NCBI GenBank assembly: GCA_003342815.1
Contig: PTEX01000140.1
Span: 1,592,315-1,656,314, forward strand
From: Eudromia elegans
Taxonomy: Eukaryota > Chordata > Aves > Tinamiformes > Tinamidae
Reading direction: 5' to 3'
DNA: 64,000 nucleotides
Positions 27,001 to 39,074 of this stretch are shown here, one piece after another; the stretch's first letter is position 1; each line of letters starts with the position of its first letter. The notes beneath the pieces were generated by a model. The model was not told the DNA's origin. It saw only the letters and a list, made by a program, of their open reading frames with translations, and did not search any database. The position numbers and the translations under genes are program-made.

Positions 27001-27650
27001 CATCTTGCATCCTGTTCTGCAGCTGCAAAGGCCCCATGTCACGCTGGTGGGAGACCCAAGGGACACCAGGAACAGGGGCACGGCTAAGAAGGGCTGCAGA
27101 ACTGCTGTCCTCTCTCGATTCGTGTTTGGTATCGCTGAGCTCAGCACTTAAGACGAACCCAGCTGTCTTGGCAGGTCACAGCCATGGGAAAGAAAAGGAG
27201 GTTCCCGAGATAAGAACGGTAAAAGCTTCTTAGAAAGCCTTGGTGACCTAGAGGAAGGATTTTCAATGAGTTGCCAGCATCTCCTGTCAGGAAGCACCAG
27301 CATAATGAGTGTTCCTGGGTGCCTGGGATACAGACGATCACTTGGGTGTTCTTCCCAGCCATTCCCCTTGGGAACAGGGAAGCACACGGCTGTAGGCAAG
27401 CCTGAAGGCTACAAACGTCTCCACTCCAACCATGTGTGCCACCAGAAAGCAAAGGCTCTAGCTGCAAGTCTGGTTCTGAGGGACCAGCAGTGGAATCCAG
27501 AATGTCTCTTGGACAACATGCAGCAGTTCGGAATGACTTCACTTTTGGGATACCGTTGTAACTTAGCCTGGCATAAAGAAATACTATCAAAATGGCAGTA
27601 TTAAACAGTACTAAAACACTACTCCTTTAATACAATTAGTATTTTACTAT

Positions 27651-27700
27651 TAGTATTTTAATTTAAATTACAATTTTAATACAACAGTATTAAAATACTA
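27651..27700. repeat. 12-bp perfect inverted repeat, AT-rich
   Basis: TAGTATTTTAAT (27651-27662) is the exact reverse complement of ATTAAAATACTA (27689-27700), and the match extends outward with one mismatch. A further TAGTATTTTA copy lies just before it (about 27637-27646), so the cluster mixes direct and inverted copies. It could be the remnant of a small AT-rich MITE-like element or a cruciform-forming site. Confidence 0.75.
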
Positions 27701-30700
27701 TTAAACTCTGGAGTTCTAAGTGGAACGTCTCAGAAGACTCAAGGTGAATGCAGTTCAGCCAGAGAAGTTTCCCAGGTCTCCTAGATGAGTGATTATTTAG
27801 GGAGCTAAGAGTTTTCTTGGAGAGCTTCCATATAAACAACCAAGGGAAGCTACAAAAGTGGAATTTTTATAATGGACATCCCCACATTTTCTTCAGCAAC
27901 TACTAGCTGCTTTTTCTGCAGATTTAATAACATGGTGTAAACACAGAACACAAATGCTGGAGCCATGAAGCATATGTAATGACAAATAGGACATATTTTC
28001 CAAGTAAGGCAACGTGAAACACTTGGTTTGTTTACTAGGTACCTGACCTAGCATATGGGACATTTCGCACACAGCGATGCAGACAGGCTGCAGCCCGTGT
28101 GGGAAGCGGGCAGAGCTGTCACGCTCACAAACACACACGAAAGACAAAAAGGCATTTTTCCCTCCTACTGATCTTCCCATCCTCATCCCTACAAAACAAA
28201 GGGTGATGGATCAAGTATTTTAGGAAGGATTACAGTAGCTGCAAACTTCAGCGGGCACGACGGCATTTTTGAATCTATAAGCCTGCATTATGCCATGGGA
28301 AAGAGGAAGGAAAGCTCCAGGGCTGGAACTCGCATTTTGGCTGACCATGGTCACTGCGCCTCCCCTTTTGCACCTTCCTATGAAGTCTGCATACGACTTT
28401 GCCCAGGAGTTCTGCATGGGGAATCACTGCGCATGCTAGAGGAGGAATCAGGAAACGGAAACATCACTTTTCCAAAAATATATATATTTTTTAATATAGA
28501 AAAGCAGGCTTATTCTTTTCTCATTGCTCAGTTAAACTATGATAACCTTGTCAAAATATTCCTAATTCTATAAGCCATTTAAATAAAATCCTAAGAAGGT
28601 AGATGAACTTTAGAAAGTTTGCCATCCTGTATCCAGCATTCCAATAAATGTGGTTAGTGCCTGTATCTACAATAAAACAAAGCTATCTAAGGGCAAACAA
28701 TTAAGCATGAAGCCAAGTAGTTTTAGCAACAAAATCCATTTCAGAAAGGGAGAAAGTAGACAGTGGTGGCCGTAAGCTAAACCACTAGTTTTTCTTGGTA
28801 TATGCACGTAAGAATGGAAAAGATTCAATATACAGTAATTAACATGTTTTTCATTATTATCATTAAATTATTACTAAACATTAGTTTATAACGGCAGCTG
28901 GGGTTTTGCGTTAGCCTTGGCAGGAACACTTAATATTGCACAGAGCTGTGCTATTCTGTTACTGTACAAACAGAAAGCCGAGCCTACCACTTTCCTCCAG
29001 CATAACCACTCAGTACTACACTTTTTTAATACTAGAGTTGTTTCTCTGAACAGCTATTTTATTCAGGAAAACAATTTAATAAAATAATTCTTCTCTTTTA
29101 CAGGACTGCATCATTTACTGCAAAGTGTAAGAAAAAAAAAAAGCATCTATTGCAGAAATACACCATCTGCAGAAAATATACCTGCAAATCCAAAGTTCAT
29201 CACCTAATTACGTCACAGCAGTTCTTGTCTACTACAAGCAAGACACACCAGCACGCAGAAACAGCAAGTGCTCTTGGCCACAGTGCCGAAGAGGAGCTAT
29301 TCAACGGAAGATCAAAAGCCGATACAAAGTTGTCCAAAGGCAGGAAGGGGCAAGACAGATCAAATCTGGCACTATGCAAGGAAACGGGAGAAGAAAACTA
29401 ACACACAGAACCACTGCCCAGAGGGATACTATTCACCTAGCAAATGACTTCAGAGCTGGACAAGAGACAGTTAAGGGGTGAATATTATCCAGAGAAAGGA
29501 CATATTTTAAGCTGAAGAAACAGAAACATATTAAATCAATGGTCTTCAAAAAACTTAATGAACACATCTTAAAGACAGGAATAATGGGATCAGGGAACTA
29601 CGCATCTGTACGTACATACAGCCCACAACAGACCACAGAAGAGATCAGAGGGCGGGAAGAGGAAAGTCTGACCGTGAGGTCCCACACTTCGTCCCTGCGA
29701 GTTGATCAAAAGGGCCTGAACCGTGTTGGGGCATATTGGGGAAGAGGACTCTAATGGGGAAAACATTGAGCAGTTTTTTGAGGACAGTCACGGGAAACCT
29801 AAGAAAACCCAGAAATGCAGCTTTGCAATGAGAAATTCATGTTAATGAAATCCACAGACTGTTTAAAGCAACAAGACTTTACTAAAGCTGCTACTTCAGG
29901 GGGGTTTGCTTTCCGTTCCACGCTCTCACAAAATACTCACTTTCAGTCTGTCAGGACTGCTTTACGATATCACAACTTCCAAAAGCCCTTCTTGATTCTT
30001 CTCTATGCCTCTTATATTTCCACTCTAAACCAGGAGGAATCCAGTATGTGGTAGACAACAATGCTTCCTCCCCCATCACAGTTTTGCAAGTGTATCAGTG
30101 GCAGACAGCGTCAGATGCACGTCTGCTCTGCTGCTTTTTATTTTAGGAGGAGGTTAAAGACTAAATAGCCATTATTTATTCCCATACTAGTCTCTATTTA
30201 ATAGAGAGTAGGTCAACTTGGAAAGAAAAAACTGAGTGTTTTCAAAAAGTTTAAAAATCATCTAAGAGGGGGAATTAATAATAAAAGGCTCCAAAAAGCA
30301 CGATGACTCTATTGGCAAGTTTCCATTTCAGGTCAATTTTTTTTTTTTTTTTAAAGTTTATAGGTATTAACACATGGAATTTTCACCAGACAATTAATGA
30401 ACATGAGAAATGGTCATTTTAATTTCAGCCAGCATCAAGGGAAGCATCTATGAAATGAAGACATTGTATGAGGAAAACAATTAGCCTAGCATATGGCCCA
30501 GCAAAACTCTCTCTGTGATGCATTTTTGTATTTGCTTACGTAAAATCCTGGTTAAATGCAGCCTTAGCACCCAATAACTCAAGAACAACTCAAGCAGCTC
30601 AAGAATATTTAATCTCCCACAAGGGAATTTCCATGTGGCAAACTTTTTTTCAGCTGTGCTCCTAACAAATGCGACGTCTCATTTTACACTTTTGTTTGGG

Positions 30701-33700
30701 GAAAGTGCATGACATTTATGTCAACACAGTTCTGGTAACAAAAGCAGAAGTTTGTACACAAACAACAAACCTCCCAGCAGCCTTTTTCTTTTTTCTCTCT
30801 CCAACAAAAGAAGAAAATTAAAATGAGTTTAATAGAAAAATATGGAAGCAATCAATTTGCTAGAAAAAATAGGAAATAGTAATTAAATTTGCTCAGCAGT
30901 CTGCACTAGTTCCAACTTGCCCCAGATACGTAGGCACCATATGAGTGGAGGACTTCGTTCCAGCAAATCCTGACCGAAGTTCCTGGAATCCAAACAGCTT
31001 TGAAGAGTCTTTTCGTTTACGGAAAGCCTTCTCTCACGTCATAAAATACCAATGCTGCACAGGAAAGCAGAAAAGACTTAAATCCTGGGAGTTTGAAGCA
31101 TCAGAGGGAAATCTCTCTTGGGGAGATCCTGCGTTGCGGCCTCGAAGCTGCCACGAGCCCCCTCGCAGAGGGCCCAGGCAGGAGAACACGCGTCGCCCGC
31201 TCCCGGTCAGGCAGCCCATAGCACGCCTCGGGGGCGGAAGTTAACAGCCAGAAGGGATTTTCTAGGGCCCAGACTGGCAGAAACACAGATTAAAAGGTAA
31301 AGTGGAAAGCAGAGGGGTGGCAGCGTCCACACCAGCCTCAGCTTGCGGGCAGCACGAGAAGGTCGCTCTCCTCTTTGGGCAGCCAGCAGCCACAGCTCTG
31401 GCTCTGCAAAAGCACTAATAACCCAAAGAGAGGCTGGAAATGCTTCAGGAATGTCATTCAAATGTACATTAAACACACACAGCTAAGTGCAATCTTCCAC
31501 GTGGGCTCCCATCATTTACGCTGTGTTTCTTGGGCTTACACGGACCCTAGAGCAGTCGCTCCTTCTGATTGCCAGTCCACAAACCAGTATTTGAAAGGCA
31601 AGGTAGCTGTTTTCTTATGAGCAAGTAACCTAAGAGCAAGTTTTATCCTGTTTACCACCACTGCAGTTCTATCCACAGCAATTTCCATACACTTTAGACC
31701 TGGGCAATTCATGTATTTTCTTTGGCACTCAGCAAACATACAAACGGGCAGAGCTTCATGCTGCAATATGCACTGGTTTCCCTACGCTCCTAGTTAAACA
31801 CTTCATAAATAACCCACACAATTATAAAGGCTATATCTTAAGCTGGATGCTCCAAACCAATACACAACTTCATGGAGTCCAGTTTTCTTCATGACACAAG
31901 CTTCCACTACCTTTGCATCACTTCGTTTTCAAAGCTCTTTCCCCAGCTGAGAAGCCTCAGACACCAAGTACACGGGCACTCCTGAAATCTGCTGCGCTAG
32001 GTGTTACCCAAGGATAAAACTCTCCACGTGTCTCATGCATTCAAGTGTCAAAGCACAGAGCACGCACAGAAATGATGAATAGCAAAGCACTGCATTTTAT
32101 GCCACAGAGTAACTCTTTCGGAAAGATCTTTCTATTAATGAAAGAAGTTTCATTCAGTTTGACATTCCTGATAGCCAAACACATCAAAAACACACACACA
32201 CAAGATAAAACACAGAACAAAAGACCCTGAATTCCCACAGTTTTCTAAGCTCTTCCCTGCAAAGCCACAGCTCCATACATATCCTTCTAAGCCTAAAACC
32301 AGAGGGACAAATAATTATGGAGAGGGAGACTGCAAGAGCACCAAGATAGAGCAGAGAAGAAAGTAGCAAATCAGCAAGAACCAAACAGTCCATATGATCC
32401 TACTCACGTGGTACACTGGATGGTCTTCTCACAATCACTCTTCTCCACTATGTCTATGTAAGATGAGTAAGAAGGCACTACAAGAACAGAGCTACCTTGA
32501 TGTCCCACCTTCCAGAAGTTCATGCCTAACCACAGAAGAAATGCTGGGGGAGATTTCTGTTCCTGGCACTGTTGCTATCTTAGTGTAAACCTGGGAGGAG
32601 CCACCTGGCCCCTCCATGCCTCTTATTTGGTCTTTTTCCCCATTTGGGGTATTTTCATTATGATCTTCCCATCTAAAGCTCCTGCCTTTGTGCAGAGCCA
32701 AGGAGGCTCAGCTGAAACCAATAATTTAACCTAAATAGCAACAACTTTGAAGTCTCTTACAGTCACCTGAAGGTTAAATGGAGGATCAGCCATGCAGGTG
32801 CATGGGGAAAAGCTGCTGATGAAGCCTTAAGGAGTTGCTTGAGGGAGCAGCAAGCAGCAGGAGTGTTCGGAGTGTGGAAGTGGAGGAAGAAAAGAGGGCA
32901 GAGAAACCCTGGGATTTCAGTGAAACTATTTTGGAAAAGTTGTGACTTTAGACAGCAGTACTGAAAAAAACAAAACAATGCATGATAGTGATGTGTGTAA
33001 TGTGGCGACTGCCGGAATAACAACATACAGAAGCAAATTTGATTAAAGGTATCCTGTTTTAGAAAATAATTTGATGCTTAAATGCTTAAAGCATCGAAAG
33101 TGACGTGCCCGTTTCAGCTGGTGTAAGAGGTTCCCGGGGCGCTCTGAGAAGCAGGCAATCGGGCACGGCCGCGGCTCCGCTCGCCCGGGCGTCGTGCCTG
33201 CCAGGCGGTGCGCCTCCCTGCCCCATCCCGAAGCGGGAGCTGCCGCACGCACGCCGTCACCCAAAACCAGATTTCCTGCGTTACTGAACCACACTTACAC
33301 GGAGAGCAGGAGAACCTGTGAACATGGTGAAACCACAAATGGTCTAAAATGCTGGGGAATACCCAGAACGCACAACTTTTTCTTCCCCAGTGTTTTTTCA
33401 GGCAAGAAAGTTTATGTCAAGAAGGCAAAATTAAGTACTTTTTAATAGCCTAATCAGGTGCTAGGGAAATTGAGGAATCAGGGCAGTACAAAATCTTGCA
33501 TTTCATAACAGAGAAAATTACATACTAGTGTCTTTATTTTTTTCTTTTTAAGGATGCAGGTTCAATATATTCAGATTGAGTCAGAGACGCAAGATTTAAC
33601 AAAATATGGACTACAAGTCTCCGCAATAGAAATCCGTCCATGGTTAATGATGAATACTATTCAGATTTCACTATTACTGTGACACACAAAAGATCTCCAG

Positions 33701-34905
33701 TCCTGCCTGGACAAAGTGTACGGCTGAATAGGAAGAAAGAGATTTTCTTTCAGGATTTGCCCCCAGCTGTTCATAAGAAGAAAGCGTGGTTTCAGGAAGA
33801 TCTGAACCTACTTTGAACACGCTTTACATAAAAGCAAGGACCCTTTTCTACATGCAAAACTACAGAAGAACTGCAAAAAGTGGAACTCCCGGAGCCACTG
33901 CCTGTTGGAAAGGGATGGCCCAGGCTGGGGACACAGCAAAACGCTTGGGGCGATGCAGGAGCAGCTCATCTGGGGCAGCAGGATGCACTGCAGAAGGTCT
34001 TGTGGACAGGACGATGGCCCAGGGGTGTCCCAGGGGAACAGCCACTGGGGACTCTTGGAGGGCAGGGGTGCAGCAAGGGAGCAGTAACTAGGGAGGAGCT
34101 GCAGAGAGACGGGACACGAAGACCGACTTCATTTGGTCTCAGACGTTGTTCTCCCTGGTGTCTTACAAAAAATAATAATCATTAAAAAAAGTAAAAAAAC
34201 CCACATTCACACCTAGTTCAATCTTGTTTCTTATTTGAAAGGAACTTTTGGGGAATGCAAAAGCAGGAAAAGATATAAAATTAGGAAAACATACAGTTCC
34301 CAAGAAACTATTCTTTCTGTGGTATTTGTGTAGTAGTTACTTACTTACGTAGCTTAGGGGAGAAAAAAAAATTTCCCGTTCTTTTGTCAATTTTGTAAAA
34401 CAAGCCTCTCTCCCAGATGAAGACTTGGGCAAGCCTGTGCTGCGCTACAAGACACTGAGGGCTGGTTCCTCTCCCCCAAGACACACAAAACATTCGGCTG
34501 CCTTTTACTAACGTAAAGCGTAAATGCTGTTAGACACAATGGGCCTCACGTGCAGAAGTGCTGAGCGAGCCAAAAGCCTAATGAAATCAGTGACAGTGAT
34601 GGGCTCTCAGCAGCTCGGTGAGCAGAGGGACGAAAAAACAAAAACTCGGCCTTGGCGGGCCAGTCTTCCACAAAAGTTTTGCACAAGTCAGAGCTATTCA
34701 AATGGTCCTAACCAGAAACAGCCACCTATGTGGCTTTGCAACCGGATCAGCAAGCTCGGTGCAGCGCCGAAGCCCCAAATAAACCCTGGTTAGACAGTCA
34801 AATCAGCCTCAGCCTACAGAGCGCCGGAGCAGCAGTTATGTAATGGCACGCACAGAACGCTGCGTTCACGAGGGGCTGCTCCAGCAGCCGACAAAGACTT
34901 CTTTT

Positions 34906-34920
34906 TGTGTGTGTGTGTGT
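34906..34920. repeat. short (TG)n microsatellite
   Basis: Fifteen bases of alternating T and G are flanked on both sides by CTTCTTTT-like sequence. Confidence 0.9.
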
Positions 34921-35960
34921 CTTCTTTTGGGAGCATTTAATCTGAAATTGTGTTAGACGTCCCTGCTCCTGACTGATTACACCAGAGTTACCTAGCTAGG
35001 CATAACTAGATCAGCTAAGAAGAGCTGGAAGTAACAGGCAGAATGTGGAGTTTAGTGCAATTACTATCTGCAAAACCTTCAAGAAACGTTTTCTTCTTTC
35101 CACTCCCCTTACTTTTTCCTCAGCTGTGACAATTGGACAATAGGGATATAAAGAATACGTGTTATACATTGTATGTTGCACTCACAAGACTAATTCTAAT
35201 ATTTTCCTAAGATTTTTAGCACTGAAGTACAGATTTGCTTCTTCACAAGATAAATTATTTACAAAGATTTAAAACAGCTTTCAGATTTCAAATCCCATGC
35301 AATCTAATTTACCGAGGGAAAAGTCAATTTTACAGAACTAACAGCAAAGACACTTAGGAATGATTGCACATGAATTACTACCTAATATATTTTATTCCCT
35401 GCTGCCCAAAGTAAGATGTTGCAACCCAGTGAATACATTGGACACTCTTTTCTTAATAAGCAACTTGGAATAAAACCATTTTTCATTCTTTCCTCCCCAT
35501 TCCCAGATTTACTTGACATCAATCCATTATTACGAAGTGTGCATTAGGAGGATACAAACACACGAGAGGCTCTCAACGTTATGGTTTCATTTAAAAACAA
35601 ATTCTAAAAGTTTACATAATGAAAACAGTCCAAAAAGGGGGTTATCAGAATACACATGGGGGGAAAAAAGTTTGAGGGGAGACATAGTGTAGCCGGCATA
35701 CGGACTCGGTAGTTTTCAGAGTTGAAGGTCAGCAGGATTCCTATTGCTTTAAAGGGTTTTTCAAACCTGGAAAGGGGGCTCCAAAGGAGGGCGATACCAC
35801 AGCACCCCGATTTTCCCGGGAGAGGTGTCCAACAGACCAGCCCACAGGCACTTGGAAATCAAGAAGGGAGGCGATGCGAACCGATTTAACCAAGGAACCA
35901 CCTTGGGAACCGGCAGCTTTGGCTGGGCAGTCACTTTCTGCGTGGTTTTCCCCTTGGTGA

Positions 35961-36285
35961 GGAGCGGGGCAGGCAGCGCAGGACCCAACGCGCACGTTGG
36001 CGCTCGGGCACCCGCCGGCCGCTCCGCTCCGGCCTCCGCTCCGGCCTCCGCGCCGGGCGGCCCTGCCGGGGTGAACCCGACCCGAGCGCCAGCCGCGGGT
36101 CTCTCCGTGCTCCGTTCCGAACTTCCCAGCTCCCGCCGCGGGCGAGTCCCGGGGCGCAGGGAGAGCGCGCGGGAGGCGGCGCGGCTGGAAGCGCCGCTCG
36201 TGGGGAGGATGCGAGCGCCGACCGCGCGCGCCGGCTCCTGCGTGGCCCCCGAGCGCGGCAAACCCTGCCCTGGGCCCCACTCGTG
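35961..36285. promoter_or_regulatory. CpG island, left segment
   Basis: The sequence is dense in CpG, with motifs such as GCCGGCCGCTCCGCTCCGG, and a short imperfect tandem of CTCCGCTCCGGC near 36020-36050. Both strands are open for more than 160 codons, which in sequence this GC-rich is expected without coding. It is separated from the main island by about 300 bases of ordinary composition. It probably belongs to the same promoter complex. Confidence 0.75.
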
Positions 36286-36870
36286 CCCGGGCGTTTATGT
36301 GAGTGAGCTGGAAATCAGAAGCCACCGCTTTCTGTTCCCTCCGCAGGCCCATTCACAACACCCAAGCTATGAGAGCAGGAACGGCCAAACGGCGCTAGCC
36401 CCAAAAACCTGTAGGATTTCCTGGTGCTCAAGAGCGGAAAGGCGCTAGGTGCTGCGCCACAGGTATGTCAAACGTTTTGCAAGGCATGGTGTAAATACAG
36501 TAAAGCACAAACACCCAGGTCCTCCGAGCTCATTCTCCCTCTTCTTTAACTGCCCAGGCACCTCGGGGCAAAAATGCAACTTTGCCCAAGCGCGTGGCCC
36601 AGGTCACGCACCAAGACTGGAGTGGAGAGGGGGCTGAGGTCGCCCCCTAACCCGGGAGTCACCCCCCTAGCCCGGGGGCTCCTCGGGCGCCCCGCATGGC
36701 CTCGCCGCCCCCGAGTGCCTGCAGGACAGGGCGCCGAGGGGAAAGACCTGTATAGAAAACACGGGCAGGCACCCGCACAGCCCCGCGGGCCGGCTGCGCA
36801 CCGCGGCGCCCGCCGAGCGCGCTCCGCACCCCGCGCTTCTCCTCGCTCCCTTTGCACGCGGGCAGCGCTC

Positions 36871-36918
36871 CGCAGGGAGCCCCGCAGGGAGCCCCGCAGG
36901 GAGCCCCGCAGGGAGCCC
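36871..36918. repeat. 12-bp minisatellite, four perfect units
   Basis: Four identical copies of CGCAGGGAGCCC run head to tail, with a partial fifth. Because the unit is a multiple of three, any frame through it gives a four-residue repeat. The minus-strand reading continuing from the 36986 ATG gives repeated GSLR. It lies within the predicted first intron if the 36982 donor is used. Confidence 0.95.
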
Positions 36919-36982
36919 CGCGCCGCCGCCGGGGCCCCGCACGCCGCCGCCCCGGCCCGGACGCGCCGCGCGCCCCGCTCAC

Positions 36983-37065
36983 CCATGGCCCGCTCGGGCA
37001 GCCGCGCCTGGAGGCAGCGAGGACGGAGGCAGCGCGACCGCGGCTCGCTCGGTGCCGGCTCCGCT
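36983..37065 (-). other. candidate first exon with start codon and donor (partial)
   Basis: On the minus strand, GC-rich sequence leads to GGGCC-ATG-G at 36986-36983, followed directly by GTGAGCGGGG, a consensus 5' splice site (GT at 36982-36981). This is a familiar vertebrate layout: a CpG-island 5' UTR whose last codon start is the initiator, with one base carried into exon 2. The 5' end runs into the N gap. No matching exon 2 was recognised downstream in the window, so a long first intron is implied. On the plus strand an overlapping ATG at 36985-36987 has a good initiation context (CACCCATGGCC), so the gene could instead run the other way. The gene is not identifiable. Confidence 0.4.
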
Positions 37066-37174
37066 NNNNNNNNNNNNNNNNNNNNNNNNNNNNNNNNNNN
37101 NNNNNNNNNNNNNNNNNNNNNNNNNNNNNNNNNNNNNNNNNNNNNNNNNNNNNNNNNNNNNNNNNNNNNNNNNN
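37066..37174. other. assembly gap, 109 N, in the CpG island
   Basis: Bases are missing in the centre of the island, flanked by GGCTCCGCT on the left and CCCCGCCCCGCC on the right. Extremely GC-rich promoter cores are commonly lost in short-read bird assemblies. The transcription start of the adjoining gene may lie here. Confidence 0.98.
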
Positions 37175-37719
37175 CCCCGCCCCGCCGCGTCCCCCTGCCC
37201 GGCGGTTCCAGCGCGCTCGTCCCGGGGAGCCTCCCCGGAGCCGGCCTGCCCCTGTGGTCCCCGCTGCCCCCGACCTCGCCTTTGGGGCGCTTGTCCCCGC
37301 AGTGGGGCCAAGGGCACCCGCGAGCATCAGCGGTGCCCGCTCGGTGAGCGCAGAGCCGCCTCCGTTCCGCGGCCCCGTCGCGATGCCTGCGGCCCGAGGG
37401 AGCTGCCGCGGGGCCCGCGCCGCGCGAGCCGCGGCCCTGCGCCCGCGGAGACCTTGCGCTTCCCGTGAAACCCCGCAAGAAATGCGGCTTGGCCCTGGGG
37501 AAGGGAAGGGACGGGCAGCGCCAGGGAACACGCTGAGGGCCTTGGGTGGCTTCTCCTCCGGCCGCTTTGCCGATAAACCCCGTGCTCATCCAGCTAGATC
37601 CGAGACAAGAACGGCTGGGCTGTGCGAGTTTAGGAGTCTTTGCAAACACGGGCAATAGGGATGGAGCGGAGTGTGGCAAAGCCAGACTGGATTTTCAGCT
37701 CAGTTGCTTTTCTGAGTCG

Positions 37720-38110
37720 GTCTTTTAACATCAGAGTGAACAGACTGTGTAAGACAAAGGGCAACTCTTTCATCAGAATAAGTGTATTTACCACCATTAA
37801 TATCAATCAGATTCCGCTAATTTACATTAATTGGGTACTTGGCACGTGGTTCCTTGGCCTTTGTCATGATAACAGCATCTTCATTTTTTTTGCGTATGTT
37901 ATAATTTCTCCCATGACTTATTCGCAAATTGATCTATTAAATTATGTAACCAATTATTCCCCTCTAAAGGAGACAGATTGCCTAGGAACATATATTAATC
38001 TAACATGAAGGCAAAGGAAAGGCAAAAATGTCCGTGCGTTGTAATGTCAGACTTCTGTTCCTGAAGAGTTTTGTGTCTGTGCAAAATAAAGTTGCAATGT
38101 TAAAGCTACG
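37720..38110 (+). other. possible 3' end of a short divergent transcript
   Basis: Immediately beside the CpG island composition drops to AT-rich UTR-like sequence. It ends with CAAAATAAAG at about 38079-38088, a canonical AATAAA polyadenylation hexamer, followed within about 25 bases by GT-rich sequence (GGTTTGTCTTC). This would fit a plus-strand non-coding transcript divergent from the minus-strand promoter. AATAAA is frequent by chance, so this is inference only. Confidence 0.2.
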
Positions 38111-38494
38111 GTTTGTCTTCTATTAAAAAACGACAGAATTAGTGTCAGCCTTTGATGTTTTTGCATTTGTTAAGAAGCATGTCTTTTTTTTCCAGTAAAC
38201 AGTTTTTCCCTAAGAGGCAGTAAGTGGATCAGCCGCGTATGCCGTGTTGTAAAGACTGGAGAAAAATTCCCACCAACTCTGATCACTAGCAAGCTGCTTC
38301 CAGGCCCTGCTGCGAATGAAGGACGCTGAGCACGATGTCTCTGAGAAATGAGATTAATTATGGAAATAGCACATGAACCTTACCTAGAGTGGCACTCAAT
38401 AGCACTTAACTACACAGGAAGCTGAAGGCAAAGGGTAAGAGCATCCTGCTGTGCTTTTACTATGCATTGGCGGGAGTATAAATTCATTTTAGAT

Positions 38495-38512
38495 TTTGTT
38501 TTTAAAAACAAA
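38495..38512. repeat. 18-bp perfect palindrome
   Basis: TTTGTTTTTAAAAACAAA is exactly self-complementary. Low base complexity makes a chance origin plausible. Confidence 0.85.
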
Positions 38513-39074
38513 TTCTTTGGTCATTTGCTCATTCTGTGAAGCACTTGCAACACACAGTTTGATTACTGCTAAGAACAGATGAAAAATAAGGCCCTGATCC
38601 TGGCTGTGCTTATACCTCTGTGTAGCTTTGTGTCCTTACAGTCTGTGGGATGACAAGGAAGATGAATCAACACAGTCAGCATTGCCTGGATTGGCTTTAC
38701 TTGCTTGCATTCGGCTACGGAGACCTTCTAGTCCTTCTTCAGACAGGGCCCAGGGATCTGGGCGTATGTGAAATACAGTAACACGACTCCTCTGTGTTAG
38801 CTTTTGTCATCCTCAGAAACGCTAGACTCTTTCTTTCCAGGAGCAAAGCAAAGAACAGCTGTCCAAATATTGGTCATGGCTCAGCAGTCAATGGGGATTT
38901 CCAGTCAGACACACCGAGCCGCCGACAAGTAAAGAGAGAAGTTAATGGTGCTGATGTTAGCTTGCGACTCCTTGAGCAAAAGTAGGCTACAATACTCACA
39001 TAAGGTCAAGGCGGCAGGAATTCAGCTGGAAGTTCTACAGGGAAGAGAAACGTGTGGATTTAATTTCAGAGCTA

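Larger units (their letters stand above)
24031..35960. other. long non-coding spacer or intron
   Basis: I see no recognisable gene. It contains a poly-A run (24181-24198), moderately GC-rich segments around 26230-27560, 31120-31260 and 33105-33270, an AT-rich inverted repeat (27651-27700), a poly-T run (30337-30352) and a short (TG)n tract (34906-34920). The longest open frame, 149 codons on the minus strand at 27141-27590, has overlapping open frames on the other strand and no recognisable domain, so it is not called a gene. Confidence 0.55.
36640..37470. promoter_or_regulatory. CpG island, main segment, probable gene promoter
   Basis: Very high G+C and CpG content spans an N gap at 37066-37174. 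Directly after the gap lie GC-box-like sequences (CCCCGCCCCGCCGCG), and at 37222-37238 there is a near-palindrome CCGGGGAG-C-CTCCCCGG. Islands of this size in birds nearly always mark a transcription start. The candidate minus-strand first exon abuts the gap, so the start site may lie inside the missing bases. Long open frames on both strands here are compositional. Confidence 0.85.

Noticed and set aside
27141..27590. 149-codon minus-strand frame
   Set aside because: No recognisable domain, overlapping plus-strand frame of similar length, and no splice sites linking it to another exon.
35741..36448. Overlapping frames of about 200 codons on each strand
   Set aside because: Openness on both strands over the same bases is a composition effect in the left CpG-island segment; no domain is recognisable.
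36546..37679. Very long open frames on both strands across the CpG island, up to 377 codons
   Set aside because: They run through the N gap, overlap on opposite strands, and are Arg/Ala/Gly/Pro-rich as expected when stop codons are rare in GC-rich DNA.
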